The position numbers and the translations under genes are program-made. A DNA stretch of 64,000 bases from Monosporascus cannonballus. Its lineage: Eukaryota > Ascomycota > Sordariomycetes > Xylariales. The DNA lies in NCBI GenBank assembly GCA_004154925.1, contig QJNS01000151.1, forward strand, positions 124,001-188,000. Direction: 5' to 3'. The notes under the pieces were generated by a model. The model was not told where the DNA came from, searched no databases, and worked only from the letters and a program-made list of their open reading frames with translations. Shown here piece after piece: positions 10,468-21,481 of this stretch; within the stretch, counting starts at the first letter, position 1, and each line of letters starts with the position of its first letter.

Positions 10468-12341
10468 GCGTGATGATTTGTTGGGAGGGTATGTCTGGCC
10501 TGCGACCTACTGGCCGTCCGAGATGCCCCCGCTGACATGTTCCAGGTTTCCGGTATTGATGGGAATAAAACGGCAAAACTGGGAAGGCACGGCATATGGC
10601 ATGGCATTTGATGCACGTTCGGGCGGATAGATACCCTCAACACGACCGAACCTTGGAATGAATTAACAAGGAACGATTCCCACAATAAACTGTGCTCTTC
10701 AGCTCCGATGCCCGTCCATCATCCACCGTCAACTCTCCCACGTGACCGAACGAACCGGCTAGCAAAGTGTTCTCGCATCCACTTCAGGGTGACTCTATGA
10801 GCGAGGATTCTGGGGCTACCTCGATAGTCCCCGTGCCGAAGATTAACATATGGCCTTGAAAAAGCTGTGATGCCCGAGGTGACCATCATGGCACAGATAC
10901 GGGTCGAACATTATATCGACAACACAATGAAATCTATTACCCCAACAGTTGCCGTGATTTTGAATTGCACTTTCCCGCTTTTGACCATGACGAACTTTAT
11001 ATCCGCTTTTCGAGTCCAACCTTGGGTTATGTTCGAGCCTCGTGCCATTCCCACGGCCGACTTACTTAGATACAGTGCCCAACCAGGAAGATGCTCCCAA
11101 ACCAATGTTACATGAAAGCCTAATATGGAATCCATGTAGACATGTGTTTCGGGGGGTTCATGGACTTTTGCCGAGATTATCATCACCATCCGTTGAAGTA
11201 TGGCTGTAGGTAGTAACCCGGATTGGAATCCCCGATGATGCAGAGAACCTCGCCCGGTCTCATGCCATGCCCTCAACTCGTGAGCAATAAATTCGGTCTA
11301 TATGCCTGTGATAATGCTCTTTTGTTTACCCCCCCCCCCATTTTTTTTAAAAAAAAATCCAAATTCTGATGGCTTTCCTAGCTTGATTAATATCACCAAA
11401 TCCACATAGCTAAGCCTTCATTGGCCCTTCTAGAGAGGAGATCTAGTCACGAAGGTCTGACGATGCCCAATATGAACTTCTGAATGGCCCGTGAAAGGCG
11501 GAGTCTACACTTCGCAGTCGAACCTGAGGATCACAGCCTTGTTCTCCGTAAATATCACCAACTGAAGATGGCCACCCTCACGCCCTCGCCTACAGCAGCG
11601 GCACTACCACCCTGAGCTCCCAACGCAGCCGAGAGCGCAAAAAGGAGGTTGTGATGTCAAAGAAGTGGTAGTTCACTGCTTAACATGGGCCTCCGCACGG
11701 CCGACAGCCGGGGCCATCCCATGTGCTGCTCGGCTAGGTGGAGGGAGGTTGTGTCGCTCGAGGATTCTGAGGCACCCCGCACATTAGCTCCGACGAGCCG
11801 GGGCTGTGGGTCCTCAAGCGAGACTAGGCGGCAGCCGACATCCTGCTGTGGGTCGAGTTGAGACGGTCGACGGGTGCCGTGGTATCCCCGGGTCACGTCC
11901 TCCTGTTCATCCGGAAGTTCCGCATGGTACGGGCCGGGATAACATGGATAATAGAGTCTGATGTCAGGGCCTGGCCAGAGAGCCGGAGCCAGCCCCATAC
12001 TCAGTATCTAGACCTCGGAGGCTGCATAACAGCAATGTAAGCAGCTACAATATCTCTCTTGTTCAAGTATCACGGCCATTGGCTTGTTATTATCCCATTT
12101 TGAACTTTTAGAAAGGCACCGGATCCACTGATATCACAAAGCCAAAACTTGGCCCTTGGGCCCCTTTATTCGAACACCCCTGAACGCCGTGCTTACACCC
12201 AGACCAAAAACAATTACAAGACGCTCTTAGGCAGCTTCTTCTTCCCCCTACTTCACCTTCCGCTCCTTCATCCTCTGCACACGCTTCTCCTCGGTCTCCA
12301 TAGTGAGCGTCCACGGGACGTAGCCGGCGGCGTCGACATCT
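10468..12341. other. Intergenic, no supported gene
   Basis: 1.9 kb without a convincing gene. The minus-strand frame at 11657-11998 contains a short stretch reminiscent of an ankyrin repeat (TTSLHLAEQH), too little to call. A homopolymer cluster lies at 11329-11357. Confidence 0.4.
11329..11357. repeat. Homopolymer cluster (C11, A, T8, A9)
   Basis: Eleven C, one A, eight T and nine A follow one another directly. This is low-complexity sequence, also a place where assembly length errors are likely. Confidence 0.8.
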
Positions 12342-12820
12342 TCATTCCCGCAGCCACACGCCCGACTTCTTCCCCTCGGGCGCGCCCTGTCGCGAGTTCC
12401 ACCAGTGGTCGAAGCCGCCGTTCTCCTTGCAGGACCACTCGTAGGTTCCTGCGTGCTTCCTGCACTCGTCCGTCGCGCTCTAGTCGGGGTCGTACTTCGC
12501 CCCGCAGTCGACGCAGGTCTGCGGCTCGTCCGCCTCCGCCGCTGGTTCGGAGCGGCTTGTCGTGAGGTCGAGGTGGAGAGAGGAGTAGCAGTAGGAGGAG
12601 GATGACGAGGCCGTGGAGACCGAGAGAGACGAACCGAGATGGACGATGAGCCAGAGACGGGCGAGGTTGCTGGGGCCCCGCGAGAAGTCGAGGAGGGGTC
12701 GCTGGCCTCGTGCTCCTGCTTCGCGATCTTCTTCGCTCGTGGCTTGGTATCCACGGAGATGTTTATCCGCGGCCGCTCGCCGCTCCGATGCGTGGTCTCC
12801 ATGTAACCGGAGGCGTTCAT
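12342..12820 (-). pseudogene. Broken gene with a Cys/His zinc-binding motif
   Basis: The N-terminal part begins at ATG 12820 (MNASGYMETTHRSGERPRI) and is serine/arginine rich. The conserved part lies in another frame: ADEPQTCVDCGAKYDPD, then a TAG at 12480-12482, then SATDECRKHAGTYEW, SCKENGGFDHWWNS and KKSGVWLRE before TGA at 12342-12344. The pattern is C-x2-C-x13-C-x2-H, suggesting one zinc site; aromatic residues after it look conserved. One frame change and one in-frame stop break the gene, and the stop could be a single C-to-T change of CAG. The frame change could instead be an unrecognised intron, but no good splice pair is seen. I do not know its function. Confidence 0.5.
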
Positions 12821-14059
12821 GGAGGTGTAGCTCCTTTTGGGAGGGGCGAAGTATACGCTGTGAGGTATTTGGAACCCTTCAGCTCGCCATCCATGGCCAT
12901 CAGAATGGCCCTCATCTGATAGGGCTACAGAGCCTGAATGGCGTCACTCTTTGGCCACGACATTTTCTCTGTTGCTAACTTCCTAAGCAAATAAAATCCT
13001 GTGACAGGGGAAAAGAATATGCCGTGGTCGATCAACTACTAGGGAAACGGGAACTCAGTGAATTGCTGTGGTAGGTTATTATAGGGCTACTACTGACGAG
13101 GGTAGACATACGTGGGGATCGGAGTGTTTAGGTTATATTCATAACGATATCGGCCGATGGCTACGATGTTGAGTTGAAGGGGTTATTGTCAGACCCAAGA
13201 AGGCCAGTCAGCCCTAGCGGAGATTACTTTATGCACCCCTGGTACCTTTTCCTCTCAGCCACAGCTGTATTTACGTGTATAAAAGGAGGGTTCGCTACCC
13301 TCACCTTCTCTCTAGGACCTTCGAAAGGTCATGCAACCTGTCAAATACACTTTTCTTAAGTTATATGCTTCTGTGTGTGATGCAGGGTCTCATACTTGTG
13401 GTGACATCTGGTGGCATTATATTGCGGTAATTAGGTAGATTAGTGATTTGATAAATAAAAACATTTCTGCAAATATACTAAAATAACATGAGAAGTATTT
13501 TTCCGGTGAGAACGATAAAAACAAACCTGACGGCATGTGGACTGACGTAGAAAATAAGCGTGATGTTTCTATCAGGGGATAGGACAACCCTGCCAGTCTC
13601 CTGGAACACGCAAGCTGTAATTTTCAAGCAAGCAACACGTCTTATTTATCCAAGATTTCGATTATTTGCCAGGTGCTTTCTGTAACCGTGCTACCACTAC
13701 ACCATACCAGGCTTCGTTGAAGTTCTGTCTCTTAATTAACGATATGACCTCTAGGCACATCCAACAAAGAATTACTCCGGAGATCATGAACTGCGAAAGA
13801 CTTTGGACTACCACAGCTACTAGGTACTTTACCCGTTAAAACATCTCCCCAGTCCCTATTCATGATCTAGACTAATGAAGCCAAAGGATTGAACACTATC
13901 ATAATCAGGCCCGTTGCCTCCCCCCTTTATGTCCACTCGTGTTTCACAACACAGATACACAGCATGATATATTTGCACATCTATACCACATTCGTCCTCA
14001 TTCCATTCAAATTGTCTATGACATTGTTCATACATCGTTGCACCCCTTATTTGAGCTCA
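12821..14059. other. Intergenic flank of the AT-rich block
   Basis: No supported gene. Base composition falls toward the right. A tRNA-like D-arm near 13695-13712 on the minus strand is not followed by a foldable anticodon or T arm. The last bases GCTCA (14055-14059) are the target-site copy for the element that follows. Confidence 0.45.
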
Positions 14060-14280
14060 TGTGAGACCCTGACATCACACACAGAAGCATATAACTGAAG
14101 AAGAAGTGTATTAACAGGTTGCCTGACTTCTAAAAGGTCTTCTATAGAAGGTGAAGGTGGCGAACCTTCCTTAAATATAGATAAAAACAGTGGTAGCCGA
14201 GAGATAAGAATACCGGAGTGGCCAAAGCTATTTCTACTAACCGATTAACTAACTAAGCCATGGCGTTACTAGGTTTAACA
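14060..14280. repeat. Left LTR of element B
   Basis: Starts TGTGAGACCC and ends TTTAACA. It aligns over its whole length with 20685-20904 and 49354-49593. It is less mutated than the right LTR. Confidence 0.85.
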
Positions 14281-15037
14281 TATCCCCCCAGCTATTAGGA
14301 ACTAACAATTAAAACTTTCATATCTTTAAAAAGATTTCCAAAAAAGAAAATATCGTTATGGTTAATTTCAAAACAAAAACAAAAAATAAAAAAATATACT
14401 GGTCGAAATTTATATATTTCGATATACGGGGATTCCGGAAAATTTCTAATAAGATTTACATTTATACCTTTAAATAAAATAACATTTTAAAAGTTTAATC
14501 ACACAATAAACTATTTATTATTATAACATTTATAAGCGTTTATTTTTTTTAATTTTCCTTATTACATAGATTTTGTAAAATGATAATTATAAATAGTAAT
14601 ATATTTTAAATTTATAATTAAACGTATAATTTGTTTTAATAATTATCCATATTATTAATTAAGTATTTACTTAAATAATGAAGGGGTTTTCTTATTTTTA
14701 AATTAATAAAACAAATAATTTTCGGTTTCAAAAAAATAATAATATTTTTTAATTAATTTTTACACAATAAATTTATCGAAAAGCATTAATATAAAGTTTT
14801 GAAAATCTTTCTAATTAATGTTATTTGCAAGAAAAGCGGTATTCGTGTTAAAAAAATTACATATTAAGATTTTCGTTATTTTTAAATTTTGAACTTAAAA
14901 TATATATAAAATAAACGTAAAAAATAATTTCATAAATAAGGTTAAAATATATAAGCCTGAGACTTTTGTAATAATGATATAAATAATAATAATATTTAAT
15001 TATATTTAGATAAATAACGATTATTTTATATAATAAA

Positions 15038-15433
15038 TGTTATGATCTAACGGTCTTAGCTTTCTTACAAACGGTCGGGGCTATAAAAAGGGCTAAATCC
15101 GACCCAAACCAAGATATTACATAATTAGCTTAAAGGTTTTAAGGTGGCAAGCACCTTAAGCCCTTTAAGCTAGCAGGAGAATTAAAAGGGCTTAAAGGTT
15201 TTAAAGGTTTAAACTACTTAAGCATTCTAAGCCAAGATAAAAATATATACGCTTATTATTTCCGTAATTTAAATAATACCATCTTACAATAATATATTAT
15301 TACATAAAACGTTTTTGATATTATAAGACGTAATATGTTACTATATTTATTACTCAGATTCCCACGATATTTCTGCCAATATAAACCTGTACGACTTAGG
15401 TTTAATAGTCGGTTAAACCGCCTAGCCATTATA
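15038..15433 (+). repeat. Solo Gypsy-type LTR inside element B
   Basis: 396 bp with a TGTTA start, and an end that matches the TGTGACGG-type terminus of the other Gypsy LTRs here, read in the plus direction and altered by RIP. It is flanked by a perfect duplication ATAAA (15033-15037 and 15434-15438), so it inserted into B and was reduced to one LTR. A middle portion with repeated CTTAAAGG-like words keeps a higher GC. Confidence 0.75.
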
Positions 15434-15537
15434 ATAAATTTCTGACTTTTTGAAAATATTTTTTTAAATATTATCGATATTTCGCTTTAAAAACTTTAAA
15501 ATAATATTTTATAAATTTAAATGATTTCGAATGAATA

Positions 15538-17409
15538 ACGTGCCATATAAGCATCCTGGATGCATAAGTATCCTGGATGATTTTTAACATATCCTAATTA
15601 CCTAACTTTAATTGTCCATTTCTTAATACTAACAATATGGAACGGCTTACAAAAGAAACGAGAATGAACCTAGCCGTTTAAGCTAAAAAAAAAACCCGAA
15701 ACTTAGTTATGCGAAACTTAGTTTTATTTATAAAATCCCCCGATTTATTTTGCAAATGCAATATACCGGTATATTTTCTAAGAGAGATTATTTAGCTATA
15801 TCGCGAAAATTGACGCCGACCGAAAAAAAATCGATTGTCGAATAAATCCTTAACCTAAATACGCGAACGTTTCCTGTCCGGTTTTAATATATTGAAAATA
15901 TGGCGAATTTGTTATTAGCTTAATGCGGTATAATATGCGTCGGGATTAATTGGGCGTCGAATTTTGTTCGACGGCAAAAAAAATTCCAAACGCGTTTAAA
16001 TTAAAAGATCGATTATTAACGGGTCTTATGCGAAAATCCAGAAACATTTCGTAAGTAATTTGAGCTTATTCGGGCTATAATTACAAAATACGGTATTGCA
16101 AAAAAAGATATTTACAACTTTGACGAAACTGGATTTTTAATAAAGCTTTTTATAATAACGGGCATAATAATTACTAATGCCAAAAAACGTAAAAAACCTA
16201 AATAAACATAATAAAGGAATAAAAAATAGGTTATAATTATTTAAATTATTAATTCCTAAAATTAAATTATTCCGTTATTTATTATTATGGCGGGAAAAAA
16301 TTATTTTAAATTTTAATATCGCAATAACTTATTACTAGTAACCGATTAAAAAATTATATTAAGTAATAATAGCTAGATAATTAATAAATTAAGTTTAAAA
16401 TAAATTCAGCATTTTGATAAATATATTCAGACGCGTACAATCGGTTCGAAACGTTTTCTTATCCTCGACGGTTACGAAAACTATTATTCGATAAAATTTA
16501 AAAAATATTACGTTAATTACGATATTATTACGCTTTATATGCCCGCGCATTTTTCGTATCGATTTTAACCTTTTAACGTATTTTATTTTTTTATTTTAAA
16601 ACGCGCTTATTTGCGATATATCGAAAACCTAATACGACGTTATTATACTTATATTACTAAAGAAAATTTTCTCGCCGGCTTTTACGATACGTTTTAAGTT
16701 GTTATAACGTCCAATAATATTAAATCTGGATTTGCAAAAGTTAGATTTGTTTTATTCGATCTTAATAACGTTTTTTCCGAATTAAATATTCCTTTAATTA
16801 TCCTTATGCCGATTATTTTTTTGTTTACCTCTGCCGGTTTTATTTCCCCCCCAGCGAAAACTTTTAAAACTATTAGCGAAATAATAAAATAAAGGTATTA
16901 TTTAGAAAAAAAAATTAAAAATTATTAAAGAAATTCGTTTATAAAAATAATTAAATCGGTTAATTTTTTAATTAAAAATAACTTATTACTTTTGTACAAA
17001 AATGCTTTTTTTCGGGAAGAAATTACTTAATTACGCGAAATAAATTATATTTTAAGTAAACGTCGGAAAACCAAAAATAAACGTTTTCAAAAAAAAAGAA
17101 TACTTATTATATAAAAGGGATAAGTTCTTCTGGCCCAAAAAAAAGGGGGTAATAAAAAAATATAATTAATAATAACTGAAGGAAATTATTGCAAAAGGGT
17201 TAAAATAAAGGAACAGAAATATGGCGTTTGCGGTAAGCCTGGGCATAATACGCGTACTTATAAAGAAGTTATAGATACGTTTAGCGAACAAAAATCCGAT
17301 TAATTTTAATTAATACGATATGTTGTTATTAAGTTATTTAAATTTGTTGTTGCGAAATGCCAAAAATTATCTAAGATGCTTATGTATTCAGGATGTTTGT
17401 ATGGTACGT
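15538..17409 (+). mobile_element. Fot1/pogo-like DNA transposon, RIP-mutated
   Basis: 1872 bp, close to the usual length of Fot1 elements. Imperfect inverted termini of about 42 bp start ACGTGCCATATAAGCATCCT on the left and, as complement of the right end, ACGTACCATACAAACATCCT. The mismatches are mostly C/T or G/A. The element is flanked by TA (15536-15537 and 17410-17411). It lies within element B, 104 bp after the solo LTR. Confidence 0.85.
15640..17330 (+). pseudogene. DDE transposase relic of the Fot1-like element
   Basis: In the plus direction, with many stops, the frame shows the hallmarks of the pogo/Fot1 DDE transposase. IYNFDETGF (about 16110-16137) carries the first catalytic Asp. 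RFLILDGYENYYS (about 16455-16490) carries the second. MPAHFSYRF (about 16540-16565) corresponds to the PAHSSHLLQPLD region. RRYYTYITKENFLAGFY follows. Stops fall where CAA/CAG/CGA or TGG would be expected. The enzyme would cut and paste the element at TA sites, and it is clearly dead here. Confidence 0.8.
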
Positions 17410-19665
17410 TATATACTTTTTAAAAATAAATATTTCATAATAATTATAAGGTGTTAAATATACGGTTTCGAAAAATATATATTTTAAAAAAAATTGTAAA
17501 TTTTAAAAGTTATAAATATAATAATATTATATAAACTTTTAAAAATATTCTTAATGTATATTATAATTACATCGTTAACGTAAAATTAAAGTTAGTTAAT
17601 TACAAATTATAAATTATAAATTATTTAAAATAAATTTGAATTTTAATTATTTTAATTCTGTTATAAAGTTCTGTTATTATAAAGGTAATAATCGGTTTAA
17701 ATCGTATAAAGCTTTTTAAAATTTTAAATAAAAGTTCGAAGGTATAAACCTTTATACAATATATATATAAATTAATATATCAAAGATATTATATAAGAAT
17801 ACGGTAATATAATTGAATTAATAAATTTTAAGAGTAAACTAAAATATAATAACTTAAATATATCTAGAAAATTTTTTAATTATTATAAAAACATAGATAT
17901 TAAAGTTTTTACAAAAATTAAAATTATTACGGATAACGATTTTAATTTTTAATTCTTAAATTCTCCTCTATTTATTAAAATTTATATATAAATATTTATA
18001 TTAATGGAAAAATATTATTAAAACTTACGTTTTAAATCGTTTTTATAATAAAATAATAGTAATGAATTATTTTACTGAATAGATTTAGTTTCTCTTCTTT
18101 TACATAATTATTGTTCAATTTTTAACGAACTTATATTATATAGTCTTTAATTAAAGTTTAAAAGTAATAACAAAATTAAAACGAGATAAATAATTATATT
18201 TAATTATTATTAAGAAAATAACGATAAAAACGATTAAATACGTGTTAGATCTTTCGAATTTTAAGTTCTAATTAATATTAACTAAAATGGGTTTATAATT
18301 TATTTTATATTTTAACGTATATTATAATTATTTAATTTAAAATAGTTAAATCTTTATAAATATATTATAATTAAAGAGAATTCAAGGATTAATTTTAAAA
18401 CTTATTTAATAATAATATATTAAATTATTCATAACTTAAAGTTTTAAAAGTTAAAACAATTCCGAATATAAATAACTAAAATTATATAATTTCGTATTCT
18501 GAATTATTTATTTAATAAAAATACCGAAAACATTGATCTACTTTAAAATTGTTATTAAATAATAACTTAAAAGAAGTTGTGTAAAAATATAAAATATAAA
18601 TTTTATTAGTTTTTAAATTCTAATTTGTTATAAACTTTTAAATCAATGAAATTATAATTTTTATAGATTTAAATTGAGTTTACGTTAATATAATATTTAG
18701 TGTTTTTGTCAATTGAATATTTTAAAAATTATTATTATGAATAAAACTTTTTTATTAATTTAATTATATCATTTCGTAATTTTAAATAACCTTTTTTATC
18801 TATTTTAATATATTATTATGTTCTATTAAAAGTACTATTTTTAATAATACTACTATATTATTACAAAAGAATATATATTCTATATATATTAATAAATAAA
18901 GATTTTATAAAATACTTTAATAAATAAGTTTTATAAACGTATATATTTTACTTAGTAAAGCATAATATTTATTATATTTAACTATAAATTCTTTTCAGAA
19001 ATAAATATTCTTTTAAAATATATATTTGTTAAAAGCTTAAAGAAAACTTTTTAAATTCAAATTATATATAAATAAACAATTAATAATATATATAATTATC
19101 ATTCTAATTTCGGTTATAACTTAAGAAAAAAATCATTGTTAATAATTACATAATATATTTTTGATATTAATTACACTTTCGATACAGTCTTAAACGTTTA
19201 GAAATCTTTGAATATATAAAAACGAAATTTTATAAAATATATTTATATTTAAAGATTAGTTGGCAATATATTTTCGAATAACGTTTATTATTTAATGTAA
19301 TTATGTTAAATTTATTGTACAAAAAGTTCTCGAAAAAGTTATTACATTTATAAAAGCAATAAAAAAATATGTTTTTATATTGTAAAATCTACCTAATTTT
19401 AATTCTAAGAATTAAATAAATAATAAATAATATTTTTGTAAATTAATAAAACGTATTACGAAATTTGAAAAACATATTATATATTATATTAAAATAATAG
19501 TTTTCAATTCTAATCATTATATATATGCTTATAATGGAAAACTATAATAAATGTAATGTTATATTACTAAAAATACATAAATATTTACTCCGATAATTAT
19601 TGATCTTATTTTTTCCAAAATGTTTTTTTTAAAGAATTCAAAAATTTAATATTATGGCGAAATAC
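17410..19665. other. AT-rich remainder of element B
   Basis: About 2.3 kb of heavily mutated DNA with stops in all frames. I searched both strands by eye for Copia and Gypsy reverse transcriptase and integrase motifs and saw none. Confidence 0.5.
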
Positions 19666-19870
19666 TGTAAGATAATGAATAGCTGTGAGCTTAGGTGAGG
19701 TGATCTCCGTTCAGTCGCAGAGCGTATTCCAAGAAATAAATGTATTAGGTTACTTTCATCTGGCGTTTCCTATTAGCTGCCAGATGGTAGATTTATACTA
19801 GTAAGTGGGTCGGTGGCTGATCGGTGGCTGGTCGGCTACCAGCCTCATCCTTATAAAGGCTGTATTCTCA
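19666..19870 (-). repeat. LTR relic of the family-A retrotransposon
   Basis: 205 bp matching, in reverse orientation, the LTRs of element A (24698-24901 and 31803-32008). It is far less mutated than they are, with GC content near 45 percent. It contains the tandem word GATCGGTGGCTGGTCGG. The outer two bases expected at its 5' end are altered and no target duplication is evident. Confidence 0.75.
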
Positions 19871-20684
19871 AACTTTTTATACTATAATAATTTTGATAGT
19901 AAGAAAATTAAATATATAAACAGTAAGAATTTAAAGCGGCTAAAATTTAAGATTTTAAGTTTTTAACATATATTTTTAATATATAATTATTTAATTATTT
20001 CTTTTAATTTTATTAATTTTTAATATTAAATTATACTGAACGTTATTTTCGTAAATTGAAATATTATTATTACATTTAAATTTATTTTTTCAAATACTTA
20101 ATTTCTTTAAAAATGAAAGCTTTTTAATATATTTGAAAATACATAAATTAAATAAACTAAAGAAAAATAATATTAATTTTAATAAACCACTTTTCAACGT
20201 AATATAAAAAATTATGTTTTATTTTATATTTTTAAAACTTCTTCGAAATTGGAATATTTCAAAATAATTAAAATGTATTCGTTTATTATTTTATTTCAAA
20301 TATAATAGAATAAAAAAGGTAGTATTAATAAAAGTACCATTTAAATTGCGTTAAAATTAATAGTTATTTATAATATATTAATTTTAGTATTATCGTAAAA
20401 TTCGAAAATGTTATAATTTTCAAAAAAATGTTTTAAATAGGATCTTAAAAATTTATCTTAGAAACATTTATGAAAATTTAATTACATAATTATTGTTTTA
20501 AAAATAATATAAAATATAAAAGAATATAAACGATTGAAAATAAAATAATTAAGTAATGAATAGTTTTAATAACGAAATAATAAATATACTGCAAAAATAA
20601 TAACAAAAATTTAAATAACCGTAATAAAATATATATAATAAATATATTAAAACGCGGTTAAAAAATAAGAACTGGGCTTAGTAC

Positions 20685-20904
20685 TATAAAACCTTAGTAT
20701 TATATACAAAACCATATATCTAAAAAGAAATATATTAATAGATTACTTAACCTTTAAAAGGTCTTTTATAAAAGGTGAAGATAATGAACTCTCCTTGAAT
20801 ACAGATAAAAACAGTGGTAGCCAAGAGATAAGAATAACGGCGTGGCCGAAGCTCTTTCCACTAGCCGGTTAGCTAACTAAGCCATGGCGTTGCTAGGTTC
20901 AACA
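20685..20904. repeat. Right LTR of element B
   Basis: 220 bp. The first half is strongly mutated (TATAAAACC for TGTGAGACC), the second half keeps most C and G and ends TTCAACA. The duplication GCTCA follows directly. Confidence 0.85.
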
Positions 20905-21095
20905 GCTCACCGATAAGCATTTCCATGTTCTTATTATCAAAGCACGTTGGAAAGCAGGAGCCATACACAACCTCATGCCACCCTAGCTGGAAAAAGGGCG
21001 CCTGTTTTACTTTAGATGCCGCTGATACTATTGGCTTACTACGCTGTTCCTAGAAGGATTGCATTTATCACACTTGCGGCTTCATACCGCATCCC
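20905..21095. other. Host DNA island between two retrotransposons
   Basis: 191 bp of normal composition. Its left edge is the GCTCA duplication of element B and its right edge (ATCCC, 21091-21095) is the duplication of element D. It is therefore original chromosomal sequence, joined before the insertions to 14059 on the left and to 41596 on the right. Confidence 0.8.
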
Positions 21096-21481
21096 TGTCA
21101 CGTCCTGACAAGCCACGGCCTCCAGAAACGGTTGCAACAGGAACAGCCAAGAAGACCAAGTGGGTCAGACCACGTAACGGATCACTAACTCACTGGTGGT
21201 AAGCCAGTAAGCCGGATCACTAACGTGCTGATGGTAAGCTAATAAGCCGGATTACCAACTAACTGGTAATAAATTAATAAGCCGGATTAAGATATATACC
21301 TTCGTTATTTTTATAATTTAAATAATTTTATTTTACAATAATAAGTTATTATTTAAAATACTTTAATATTACAAAATATAATTAATTATTATATTATTTA
21401 TTTAAAGTTTTAGGCTATTTTTATCAACATAAATTAATATAACATAGATTTAATAATTATTTAAACTTTTTAATTGTTATG
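21096..21481 (+). repeat. 5' LTR of element D, half intact and half RIP-mutated
   Basis: The first 190 bp are of normal GC and start TGTCACGTCCTGACAAGCC. From about 21290 the sequence becomes AT-rich but still aligns with the 3' part of the related LTRs (ATATATACC..TTCGTTATT; ATTACAAAATATAATTAA), ending near TTGTTATG. Confidence 0.7.
21176..21287 (+). repeat. 35-bp tandem repeat, about 3 copies
   Basis: The anchor CGGAT recurs exactly every 35 bp (21178, 21213, 21248, 21283). Each unit contains GGATCACTAACTCACTGG-like sequence followed by TGGTAAGCCAGTAAGC. C/G content falls from the first to the third copy, in line with increasing RIP. Confidence 0.85.

Larger units (their letters stand above)
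14060..20904. mobile_element. LTR retrotransposon B, complete, RIP-mutated, nested insertions
   Basis: Two direct LTRs of about 220 bp (14060-14280 and 20685-20904) enclose 6.4 kb. The flanks carry a perfect 5-bp duplication, GCTCA at 14055-14059 and 20905-20909, so this is one insertion event. The interior is extremely AT-rich and contains at least three other insertions (a solo Gypsy LTR, a Fot1-like element and an LTR relic), leaving about 3.9 kb of its own sequence. I could not identify reverse transcriptase or integrase in that remainder, so the superfamily is unknown and it may be non-autonomous. A third LTR of the family stands alone at 49354-49593. Confidence 0.85.

Noticed and set aside
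11657..11998. Possible ankyrin-repeat protein on the minus strand
   Set aside because: Only one short repeat-like stretch; no second repeat or gene structure.
13640..13720. tRNA-like sequence on the minus strand (TGGTGTAGTGGTAGCAC D-arm)
   Set aside because: The D-arm pairs well, but no anticodon stem or T arm with a TTCGA loop can be folded in register. At most a degenerate tRNA piece.
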